This document shows, piece by piece, positions 1 to 6,315 of a stretch of DNA of 6,946 bases. The position numbers and the translations under genes are program-made. This stretch comes from an uncultured Peptococcaceae bacterium (GTDB lineage: Bacteria; Bacillota; Dehalobacteriia; UBA4068). The notes beneath the pieces are model-generated. The model made no database searches and was not told the DNA's origin. It worked only from the letters and a program-made list of their open reading frames with translations. How positions within the stretch are numbered: the first letter of the stretch is position 1; every line of letters starts with the position of its first letter. Location: the NCBI GenBank assembly GCA_947307285.1, contig CAMZIS010000065.1, positions 1 to 6,946 on the forward strand, in the 5' to 3' direction.

Positions 1-818
1 TCCGCGTCGGCGGTATCGCCCCGGTCCGTGAAAGCGACCCGGTCTTCCCCGTCGGACGCGGCGGCCAGCAGCGCCTGCTGCACTTTTGTGCCGAAAGCCC
101 TGCCCATGGGCAGGCCGACCACGTAAGGCGCGCCGTAGCGTTCCTTGAGGAAGCGGGCCAGCGCCAGGCCGGACCAGGAGACCACCAGATTGACGGCGGC
201 GGCGCCCGATCTTTTCAGTTCGTCCAGACTGCTGCCCATGGCCCAGACGGCTCCCGCCTGCCAGCCTTGTTCGGCCAGCCAGCGGCGGAGGGAATCCACG
301 GAGCCGTTAACGGAAAAATCCAGGGGCGTGGCGCCCAGGATGTTGACGGTCTTCGCTTCCTTTTCCGCGGTCTCCGGCAGGAAGCGGCGGGCCAGGGCCA
401 GCCAGGCCGCGGAGGCGCCGGCCAGATAGGAATGCATGCCGTTGGTGTCGAAGCCGAAGCTGGGGATGCCGGTACGCTTTTCCACCAGCTGGGCTATGGC
501 GTGCAGATCGATGCCGGTCATCATGGGGATGGGGGTGCCGGCCAGGGCGATGAAGTTGGGATGCAGGTCGCCTGCGGCCCGCACCACGTCCTCCACCAGC
601 TTTTCGTCGTCGCCCATCACGGCCTCCATCTCGGACAGGCCGGAGATGAAGACCAGGGAATCCATGTCGTACCAGCGGGGCTCGTCGTGGGTGTTGTAAG
701 TCGAATTGCAGCCGGAGGCGTCGTGCATGACGCTCATGCCGCCCAGCTCGAACAGGGCGGAGCACACGCCCATGGCGTCGGCGGTATAGGTAGAGATTAT
801 GCTTGCCGTCTGTTTCAT
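1..818 (-). CDS. Nitrogenase component 1 family protein, NifK/NifE-like subunit (3' end cut by window)
   Basis: My own translation of this frame stays open from the ATG at 818-816 to the window edge (272 codons, C-terminus missing). Family signatures are visible: C19 and the HDASGC motif ending at C37 match the first two P-cluster-type cysteines of NifD/NifE. After them come GDD (69-71), a GTPIP loop (94-98) and TNGMHSYLAGA (125-135). The third cluster cysteine of NifD is not seen: the segment before GDD reads SGLSEMEAVM. The protein is probably the partner of the preceding NifD-like subunit in a heteromeric reductase that receives electrons from the NifH-like protein. Its ATG overlaps the upstream stop as ATGA, and a GGAGGAGG ribosome binding site lies 9 nt before it. 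The family call is firm; the substrate is unknown. A BchB/CfbD-like role or a NifE-like scaffold role cannot be excluded. Confidence 0.88.
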   Translation of the reverse strand, partial: MKQTASIISTYTADAMGVCSALFELGGMSVMHDASGCNSTYNTHDEPRWYDMDSLVFISGLSEMEAVMGDDEKLVEDVVRAAGDLHPNFIALAGTPIPMMTGIDLHAIAQLVEKRTGIPSFGFDTNGMHSYLAGASAAWLALARRFLPETAEKEAKTVNILGATPLDFSVNGSVDSLRRWLAEQGWQAGAVWAMGSSLDELKRSGAAAVNLVVSWSGLALARFLKERYGAPYVVGLPMGRAFGTKVQQALLAAASDGEDRVAFTDRGDTADA

Positions 819-2146
819 CCGCAGCAGCCTCCTCCGCAGCCCAGGCCCTTGATCTGGATCAGGGCGCGGGCGTCTTTCTTTTCACGGGCGGCTTCCCGCA
901 TCAGTTCGGCCAGACGGATCACGCCGTCGCAGCCGTAGAGGCCGCCGCCTTCCACCATGTTGACGAAATGATCGCGGCCGCTGACATAGGCGGCCTTCTG
1001 GCCCAGGGCCAGGGCCTGTCCCTCCCTGCGCTCCAGCACCCGCATCTCATGGTGCACGGTGGCGCAAAGCTGCAGCTTGGGGTAGTTCTCCTGCAGCCAG
1101 CGGAAATCCGCCTCTTCCTCGCCGCTGAAGCTGTCGGCGTAGACCGTCTCCACCCGGAAGCCGTGGGAAAGGAGCAGCCGGGCCAGGCCCAGGGGCCGGG
1201 GATGCAGGGTATAGTCGATGACGACGGGCATATCGCCGATGTCGGCCCGGGCCTCGTCCAGGGCGGCCTCCGCTGCGGCTTTGGCCTCCGTAAGATCGGG
1301 CACGGGGGCGCCCAGGGCTTCGGCCAGCTTGGCCATATCTTTTTCTATCTGCTCATAGTCGAAGCACTGGGGCAGGTAGAGATGGCGGGGGCCCAAACGC
1401 CTGGCCAGAGCCTCGCCCGCGGCTATGGCCGCCGGCTGACAGGTGACGACGGTCCCGGCCGCCGCCATTTCCTGATATTCCTCATAAGTGCGGCAATAGT
1501 TGATGTCCAGCAGCTCATGGCCGCTTTCCCGCACCAGACGCACCAGCTCGCAGCTGTCGTCCAAGGGCAGGTCGCCGCCGATGAGGGCCACCTTCTTTTG
1601 CTCCAGCGGACGGGGACGCAGCAGGCTGTAGAGCTGCCGCCGCATCAGCTGGTCCGGGTTGAGGCCGCTTTTGCGCATGATGGGGTTCATGTAGCAGTCG
1701 GTGAAATCCACGCTCGGGAAGCGCTCCCGCAGGCGGCGGTAGGCCAGGTCCAGATCGCAGCCGATGAAATGGTGGATGCAGCTGGTGTAGACCAGCACCG
1801 CCGAGGGAAGCTCCGGCAGCTTGCCCAAAATGTCGCTGACGCCCTCCACGATCAGGTCCACCATGTCTCCGTCCAGCACGTCGTGCTCGCGGATGGCCAC
1901 GGTGGAGAAACGCTCGGCGGCCCCCATCTCGGCGGCGGTGAGCACCACGCCTCTCAAGCAGCCCTGGGCGCAGACGAAGACCTGATGGGCCCCGGGCAGC
2001 AGCATACCGGTGTGCACGATGTTCCAGGTGCCCCGGGCGGGGGCGCTGTATTCCAGACCGGAGGCGAAGGGGCTGGGGAAGGAGGCCTTGGCGATCTCCA
2101 CCCCGGCGCCGCTCATCTGCGCCCGGTCAAACACTTTTTGCAGCAT
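815..2146 (-). CDS. Nitrogenase component 1 family protein, NifD-like subunit
   Basis: This encodes a 443-residue cytoplasmic protein of the oxidoreductase/nitrogenase component 1 family. I chose the ATG at 2146-2144, which overlaps the NifH-like stop as TGATG and has AAGGAG 8 nt upstream. A GTG seven codons earlier lacks that spacing. Candidate iron-sulfur ligands are C59 and C63 (VCAQGCLRGV) and C123 (TSCIHHFIGCDLD), which resembles the Cys-x(n)-Gly-Asp region around NifD C154. C236, in VVTCQPAAIAAGEALARR, falls by eye where NifD carries its cofactor-ligating Cys275. The late GLYGCDGVIRLAELM resembles the GFDGFAIFARDM segment of NifD, but no His442 counterpart is obvious. The last eight residues are GCGGGCCG, an unusual Cys/Gly tail. 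With the next gene it should form the catalytic component; the Fe protein is encoded just upstream. The substrate is not deducible. Confidence 0.9.
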   Translation of the reverse strand: MLQKVFDRAQMSGAGVEIAKASFPSPFASGLEYSAPARGTWNIVHTGMLLPGAHQVFVCAQGCLRGVVLTAAEMGAAERFSTVAIREHDVLDGDMVDLIVEGVSDILGKLPELPSAVLVYTSCIHHFIGCDLDLAYRRLRERFPSVDFTDCYMNPIMRKSGLNPDQLMRRQLYSLLRPRPLEQKKVALIGGDLPLDDSCELVRLVRESGHELLDINYCRTYEEYQEMAAAGTVVTCQPAAIAAGEALARRLGPRHLYLPQCFDYEQIEKDMAKLAEALGAPVPDLTEAKAAAEAALDEARADIGDMPVVIDYTLHPRPLGLARLLLSHGFRVETVYADSFSGEEEADFRWLQENYPKLQLCATVHHEMRVLERREGQALALGQKAAYVSGRDHFVNMVEGGGLYGCDGVIRLAELMREAAREKKDARALIQIKGLGCGGGCCG

Positions 2147-2907
2147 CAGTCCTTCTCCTTCCGGCACACGGCCAGGATACTGTCGGCCAAAGCCCGGTAC
2201 TGGGCGGCCATGTCGCTTTCCGGGAAGGCCTCCAGCACGGTGCGGGAGAGCTCTTCCGCGTCCTGCACCGTTTCGCTGCGGTCCAGGGCGCCCACGATGA
2301 CGGAATGGATATCCTCCGCCAGCTCCGCCACCTTGGCTTCCTCGTCCCGCACGTTGCGGCGGTTGAGGATGAGGCCGCCCAGACGGGCGTAGCCCCGGTC
2401 CCGGAAATTCTCCACCGCCATAGCGATATTGGCCGCCGCGTGGATGGCCATGTTCTCGCCGGAGGTGATGATGAAGACCTGATCGGCGTAGCCGTCCCGC
2501 ATGGGCAGGGAAAAGCCGCCGCAGACCACGTCGCCCAGGACGTCGTAGATGACGATATCGGGCTGGAAGCGCTCGTAAGCTCCTTTTTCCTGCAGCTTTT
2601 CCAGGGCGGCGATGATGCCCCGGCCGGCGCAGCCCAGACCGGGGGCGGGACCGCCCGCCTCCACGCAGGCCACGCCCGCGTAGCCCACGCGCACCATGTC
2701 GTCCAGACCGTAGTCTTTTTTGGAACGGACCAGGTCCAGCACGGTGGATATCTCCTGACCCTGCCGCAGCAGCACGGTGGAATCGGCCTTGGGATCGCAG
2801 CCGATCTGCATGACCTTATAGCCCTGCTCCGCCCAGGCCGCCGCCAGATTGGCCGCAGTGGTGGATTTGCCGCTGCCGCCCTTGCCGTATAAAGCGATCT
2901 TGATCAT
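2146..2907 (-). CDS. NifH-like nitrogenase iron protein (ATP-dependent electron donor)
   Basis: This is a 253-residue member of the NifH/BchL/CfbC ATPase family, which forms homodimers bridging one [4Fe-4S] cluster and couples ATP hydrolysis to low-potential electron transfer. The diagnostic parts are present: a P-loop GKGGSGKSTT (8-17), switch I GCDPKADST (36-44), cluster ligands C93 (LGCAGRGI) and C129, and switch II DVLGDVVCGGF (122-132), nearly identical to nitrogenase NifH. R96 sits at the position of the Arg that is ADP-ribosylated in some NifH proteins. The protein is shorter than typical NifH (about 270-295 residues). The ATG follows the HydE stop after 1 nt, with GGAGG 7 nt upstream. 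True nitrogenase function is unlikely, because the adjacent component 1 genes are divergent and no NifB or NifEN is seen. A cofactor- or tetrapyrrole-reducing role, or a group IV-like role, is more plausible. Confidence 0.95.
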   Translation of the reverse strand: MIKIALYGKGGSGKSTTAANLAAAWAEQGYKVMQIGCDPKADSTVLLRQGQEISTVLDLVRSKKDYGLDDMVRVGYAGVACVEAGGPAPGLGCAGRGIIAALEKLQEKGAYERFQPDIVIYDVLGDVVCGGFSLPMRDGYADQVFIITSGENMAIHAAANIAMAVENFRDRGYARLGGLILNRRNVRDEEAKVAELAEDIHSVIVGALDRSETVQDAEELSRTVLEAFPESDMAAQYRALADSILAVCRKEKD

Positions 2908-2908
2908 T

Positions 2909-3958
2909 TCAGTTCCTCCCCTGATAATCGCCGCGGCCCTGCCGCAGGCGGTATCCTATAGTATGGAGGTCCGCGTCCCGCGCGGCGATGCTGTCTTCCG
3001 CGCTGCGCTCCTCTCTCGGTTTGTTGTCGTAAAGCATGTATTTGCGCCGCTGGGACAGAGGCGACAGGTTGGGCATGATGACGTTGGCCCCGTGGAGCAC
3101 GCCCATGAGGCGGCCGTTGCCCCGGGCCGTGCCCAGCGCCGTGGTGGCCGGCAGCAGCACGTCGGGCAGCATGAGGCGGCACAGGCTGAGCAGGAACAGG
3201 GTCAGCTCCACGCTTCCCGCCGGCTGATCCCGGAAGGGCGTGTCCTGATGGGGCAGGAAGGGGCCGGTGCCGATCATCTGGGGCTTGAACTCGGCCATGA
3301 ACATCATGTCCGAGGCCAGATGGTCCGCGGTCTGGAAGGGGGCGCCCACCATCATGCCGCAGCCGGTCTGGTAGCCGATGTCCTTCAGCTCGCGCAGGCA
3401 GTCCATACGGTGCTGCCAGGACAGTTCTGCCGGATGCAGCAGGCCGTAATGGGCCGCGTCCGCCGTTTCGTGCCGCAGCAGATAGCGGCGGGCCCCGGCG
3501 TCATACAGGGCCTGATAGGACTCCCTGCTGCGCTCGCCCAGGGACAGGGTGATAGCGCATTCCGGATAAGTCCCGCTGATGGCGGAGACGATGTCGATCA
3601 TCACCTGGTCCGTGAAATGAACGTCCTCCCCGCCCTGCAGCACGAAGGTGCGGAAGCCGGCCGCGTAGCCCTCGGCGCAGCATTCCAGTATCTCTTCTTT
3701 GCTCAGGCGGTAGCGGGCGACCTTGCGGTTGCCCCGACGGATGCCGCAGTAATAACAGTCGTTGCGGCAGTAATTGCTGATCTCCACGATGCCGCGGAAG
3801 AAGATATCCCGGCCGAAGCGGCTCTGGGCGACGGCCCGGGCTTTGACCGCCGCAGCCTCGCTGTCTTCCGGAGTGTAGGTGGAGATGAGCTGCACCCACT
3901 GCTGCCGTTCCAGGCGGCCCTGCTCTTCCAGCAGGTCCAGTAATGCCAGATTATCCAA
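2909..3958 (-). CDS. hydE: HydE-family radical SAM enzyme
   Basis: With a TTG start at 3958-3956 this encodes 349 residues, essentially the length of Thermotoga HydE. The start is supported by AGAGGAGG ending 6 nt upstream; a longer reading from 4021 would overlap the ABC gene by 71 nt without such a site. The radical SAM motif CRNDCYYC (C64, C68, C71) matches HydE spacing. LQGGED (107-112), PATTALGTARGNGR (270-283) and ANVIMPNLSP (291-300) are HydE-type segments. HydE acts on an iron-cysteine complex during assembly of the [FeFe]-hydrogenase H-cluster. Here no hydG, hydF or hydrogenase gene is nearby, and the gene lies inside a nitrogenase-like operon, so it may serve another metallocofactor. 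The C-terminal third has no Cys after C260, so the accessory cluster seen in some HydE proteins appears absent. The symbol is a family name, not proof of function. Confidence 0.9.
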   Translation of the reverse strand: MDNLALLDLLEEQGRLERQQWVQLISTYTPEDSEAAAVKARAVAQSRFGRDIFFRGIVEISNYCRNDCYYCGIRRGNRKVARYRLSKEEILECCAEGYAAGFRTFVLQGGEDVHFTDQVMIDIVSAISGTYPECAITLSLGERSRESYQALYDAGARRYLLRHETADAAHYGLLHPAELSWQHRMDCLRELKDIGYQTGCGMMVGAPFQTADHLASDMMFMAEFKPQMIGTGPFLPHQDTPFRDQPAGSVELTLFLLSLCRLMLPDVLLPATTALGTARGNGRLMGVLHGANVIMPNLSPLSQRRKYMLYDNKPREERSAEDSIAARDADLHTIGYRLRQGRGDYQGRN

Positions 3959-5036
3959 TGGGAGCCTCCTCTTTATCTTTGGCGTAGGTGGCCTTGACGC
4001 TGACCCCGGGGAGGCGGTCAAGGCGGGTGACCAGCTCCTGCACCCGGCTGGCGGGGGCGTCCAGGGTCACGGTGATCACGTGCACGCCGCCCGGCCGGTA
4101 GGGCAGGCCCATGCGGCCGATGACGTGCTCGCCGTATTCGTGCAGCAGGCTGTTGATCTCCTCCGCCCGGGCGAAATCGTGAGCGATGACGGCGATGGCC
4201 GCGATGGAGCGGCGGTCTGCGGCAAGGCCGGTGACGGCCGCCGCCTCGGAGCTCAGGGAAAGCGGTATCACGTCCCGGAGCACCCGGTCCGGCGTTTCGA
4301 TCTCGCCGATGACCGCCTTAACGCCGAAGGCCTGCTCGATGTGGGCCTCGGTCACCACCTCCGCCGTGGGGCCGAAGCGGAAGCCGCCGTCCCGGCTGAG
4401 CAAAAGCGCCCGGTCCGCCCGCTGCAGGGCGTGGGCCGGATAATGGGTGTTGAACACGCAGGTCATGCCCTCGGCGGTGAGAGAGGATATGGCGTCCAGG
4501 ATCAGCAGCTGATTGCGGAAATCCAGATTTGATTCCGGCTCGTCCAGCACCAGCACCCGGGGCTCGGCGGCCAGAGCCTTGGCGATGAGCACCATCTGCA
4601 GCTCGCCGCCGCTTATCTCAGAACACTTGCGGCCGGCCAGATGCTGGATATGCAGCCGTTCCATCACCTGCCGCACCACGTCCATATCTTCTTCTTTAGG
4701 CTGGGCCAGCAGTCCGAAGCGACTGCTGCGGCCCAGCAGGATCATTTCCTCGGTGGTGTAGATGGCCGCCGCGGCTTTGGCCTGGGGCACGTAGGCCACG
4801 GTCTGCCACAGCTCCCGGTTGGGGATGCGGCGGATGTCCCGGCCCTCAAGACGGCTCACGCCCTTTTCCCACTTCAGCAGGCCCATGACGCAGCGCAAAA
4901 GGGTGGTCTTGCCCGCGCCGTTGGGGCCCAGGATGGCCAGCAGCTGGCCTTCGTCCAGCTCGAAGCAGATATCTTTCAGTATCTGCCGTTCGCTTTTTGG
5001 ATATTTATAGCAGCCGTTTTCTACGGAAAGCATCAT
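3951..5036 (-). CDS. ABC importer ATPase fused to a C-terminal TM1266-like domain
   Basis: This 361-residue protein has two parts. Residues 1-240 are a FepC/BtuD-type ATPase: Walker A GPNGAGKTT (37-45), Q-loop YVPQ (82-85), signature ISGGE (141-145), Walker B VLVLDEP (161-167) and the switch His in NTHYP (H198). Residues about 278-354 match the TM1266 family encoded at the head of the same operon, sharing HEYG and IGRMGLPYR. About 33 of 77 ungapped positions are identical by my count. ATPases of this family usually end near 250-270 residues, so the extra domain is a real fusion: the frame is continuous. I place the start at the ATG overlapping the permease stop (ATGA); a second ATG follows at once. 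It should energise the adjacent FecCD permease. By analogy with the C-terminal domain of MetN, the extra domain may sense a ligand and gate transport; this is inference. Confidence 0.92.
   Translation of the reverse strand: MMLSVENGCYKYPKSERQILKDICFELDEGQLLAILGPNGAGKTTLLRCVMGLLKWEKGVSRLEGRDIRRIPNRELWQTVAYVPQAKAAAAIYTTEEMILLGRSSRFGLLAQPKEEDMDVVRQVMERLHIQHLAGRKCSEISGGELQMVLIAKALAAEPRVLVLDEPESNLDFRNQLLILDAISSLTAEGMTCVFNTHYPAHALQRADRALLLSRDGGFRFGPTAEVVTEAHIEQAFGVKAVIGEIETPDRVLRDVIPLSLSSEAAAVTGLAADRRSIAAIAVIAHDFARAEEINSLLHEYGEHVIGRMGLPYRPGGVHVITVTLDAPASRVQELVTRLDRLPGVSVKATYAKDKEEAPIG
4096..4123. repeat. 28-bp exact repeat, copy 1 (in the fused TM1266-like domain)
   Basis: The 28 bases here are identical to 6185-6212. 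Both encode the IGRMGLPYR core of the TM1266-like domain in the same reading frame. This reflects shared domain ancestry with similar codon use, not a mobile element. Confidence 0.9.
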
Positions 5037-6052
5037 AATTCCCACCCCCCGGAGCGGCGCAGCAGCAGGATGAAGAAGGGCGCGCCGATGATGGCGGTCA
5101 GCACGGAGATGGGGATGGAGGCCGCGGTCAGGGTCCGGGCCAGGGTGTCCACCACCACCATGAAGGCGGCGCCTAAGGACACCGAGGCGGGCACCAGAGA
5201 CAGGTGGTTGCTGCCGAAGCGCATGCGGCAGATATGGGGCACCAGCAGTCCCACCCAGCCCACCTGGCCGCACATGGACACGCAGGCCGCGGTCATGGCG
5301 GTGGCGCAGAGGATGGTGACGATACGCAGGCCCCTTAAGCTCACGCCGCTGGTCCGGGCCTCGTCCTCCGGCAGGGGCAGGATGTTGAGCCGCCAGCGCA
5401 GCAGGTAGACGATAACCAGCCCGATGAGGATGAGGGGCGCGCCCATGGCCAGCGTGGTATAGCTGGCCGAATTCAGGGAGCCCATGAGCCAGTAGGTGAT
5501 GGCCGGCAGCTGGGATTCGGTGTCGGCCACGAATTTGACCAGAGAGACCAGGGCCGTGAACAGGGAGCCGATCATGATGCCGGCCAGGATGATGGTGTTC
5601 ATGCCCCGTCCCCTGCCCCGGCCGGCCAGCCAGGACAGGCCCAGGGCCACCACGCCGAAGACCAGAGCCAGGGCCTGCACGCCCAGGATGCCCCAGCCGA
5701 TGAGGATGGCCAAAGCCGCGCCGAAGCAGGAACCGGAGGCCACGCCCAGAGTGTCGGGAGTAGCCAGCGGGTTGGAGAACAGGCTCTGAAAGGCGCAGCC
5801 GGATACGGCCAGTCCCGCTCCGGTCAGCAGGGCCAGCAGGATGCGGGGGAAGCGCATGGACCACAGCACCTGCTCCGTATTGGCGTTCAGTTCGTACCCG
5901 GCTCCCAGATGGGCGGCGACGGAGCGCAGCACCTCCACCGGGGCCAGAGGGATGCGGCCCACGCAGAGGGCCGCCAGAGCGGTGAGCGGCGGCAGTATCA
6001 GCAAAAACAGCCGCGCCCGGGCAGACAGTCTGCCGATCTCAGCTCGTTTCAT
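5033..6052 (-). CDS. FecCD-family ABC transporter permease (iron chelate/corrinoid/metallophore type)
   Basis: This is a 339-residue, very hydrophobic integral membrane protein of the FecCD/BtuC family, which normally spans the membrane about ten times and works as a dimer with two ATPase subunits. Family segments are seen in order: RFPR (67-70), SNPLATPDTLGVASGS (93-108), WLMGSLN (188-194), the coupling-helix stretch GWVGLLVPHICR (265-276) and the C-terminal PISVLTAIIGAPFFILLLRR (314-333). Its ATG overlaps the stop of the preceding small gene (ATGA), and its stop overlaps the next start in the same way. Importers of this family carry ferric siderophores, heme, cobalamin, metallophores or, in MolB-type members, molybdate/tungstate. 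Nothing in the sequence discriminates among these. The required substrate-binding protein is not encoded in the window and may lie beyond the left edge or elsewhere. Confidence 0.94.
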   Translation of the reverse strand: MKRAEIGRLSARARLFLLILPPLTALAALCVGRIPLAPVEVLRSVAAHLGAGYELNANTEQVLWSMRFPRILLALLTGAGLAVSGCAFQSLFSNPLATPDTLGVASGSCFGAALAILIGWGILGVQALALVFGVVALGLSWLAGRGRGRGMNTIILAGIMIGSLFTALVSLVKFVADTESQLPAITYWLMGSLNSASYTTLAMGAPLILIGLVIVYLLRWRLNILPLPEDEARTSGVSLRGLRIVTILCATAMTAACVSMCGQVGWVGLLVPHICRMRFGSNHLSLVPASVSLGAAFMVVVDTLARTLTAASIPISVLTAIIGAPFFILLLRRSGGWEL

Positions 6053-6315
6053 ATATCGCTCGTCACCTGTGAATAGGCAGTCTTGGCGCTGACGCCGGAA
6101 AGACGGCCGATCTTGCCCGACAGGGCGCTGATGATATCCTGAGGCGCGTCCACGGCCAGGCAGATGATGTTAACTCCCCGTTCGCGGTAGGGCAGGCCCA
6201 TGCGGCCGATGATATAGGGGCCGTATTCGTGGAACAGGCGGTTCATCTGCTCCACCGCGTCCTCGTTTTCCACGATGATGCCGATGACGGCCACCCGGGA
6301 CTGAGTTGCTTCCAT
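6049..6315 (-). CDS. Small TM1266-family ACT-like protein (putative iron-only hydrogenase system regulator)
   Basis: This 88-residue protein is the first gene of the operon. The pattern VAVIGIIVEN...LFHEYGPYIIGRMGLPYR...GVNIICLAVDAP...GVSAKTAYS matches the TM1266 family, annotated as a putative iron-only hydrogenase system regulator because it is usually encoded beside hydE/hydF/hydG. The fold is ferredoxin/ACT-like, similar to the NikR C-terminal domain, and there is no DNA-binding segment, so it may act as a ligand or metal sensor or by protein contact rather than as a classical repressor. The ATG at 6315-6313 has AAGGAG 7 nt upstream. A second copy of the domain is fused to the ATPase two genes downstream, so both copies probably respond to the same metabolite or metal. 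Its exact biochemical role is not established for the family. Confidence 0.88.
   Translation of the reverse strand: MEATQSRVAVIGIIVENEDAVEQMNRLFHEYGPYIIGRMGLPYRERGVNIICLAVDAPQDIISALSGKIGRLSGVSAKTAYSQVTSDI
6185..6212. repeat. 28-bp exact repeat, copy 2 (in the stand-alone TM1266 gene)
   Basis: Identical to 4096-4123 and in the same orientation. It encodes the conserved IGRMGLPYR segment of the stand-alone protein. Confidence 0.9.

Noticed and set aside
307..765. Minus-strand frame of 152 codons near the left edge
   Set aside because: It is out of frame with the open NifK/E-like reading from 818 to position 1, which has component 1 motifs and a good ribosome binding site. The 152-codon product is Arg/Pro/His-rich with no family signature.
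803..2392. Long plus-strand open frame of 529 codons opposite the NifD-like and NifH-like genes
   Set aside because: It is antisense to two genes with clear family motifs, has low-complexity His/Gln/Gly-rich composition, and no recognisable domain. It is an effect of high GC in third codon positions. The same applies to the plus-strand frames at 267-938, 2305-2892, 2849-3943, 3879-4532 and 4641-5408.
2146..2907. A true nitrogen-fixing nitrogenase (nifHDK)
   Set aside because: The NifH-like motifs are strong, but the component 1 subunits are divergent and short, lack a His442 counterpart and a full P-cluster cysteine set, and no nifB, nifE or nifN is seen.
2909..4021. Longer HydE start at 4021
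   Set aside because: It would overlap the ATPase gene by 71 nt and add a Pro/Ser-rich extension not expected in HydE. The TTG at 3958 has an AGAGGAGG site 6 nt upstream and gives the usual length.
3951..5864. A 637-codon reading that extends the ATPase upstream through the permease
   Set aside because: The upstream part is an out-of-frame shadow of the FecCD permease. The ATPase homology begins at the ATG at 5036, which overlaps the permease stop.
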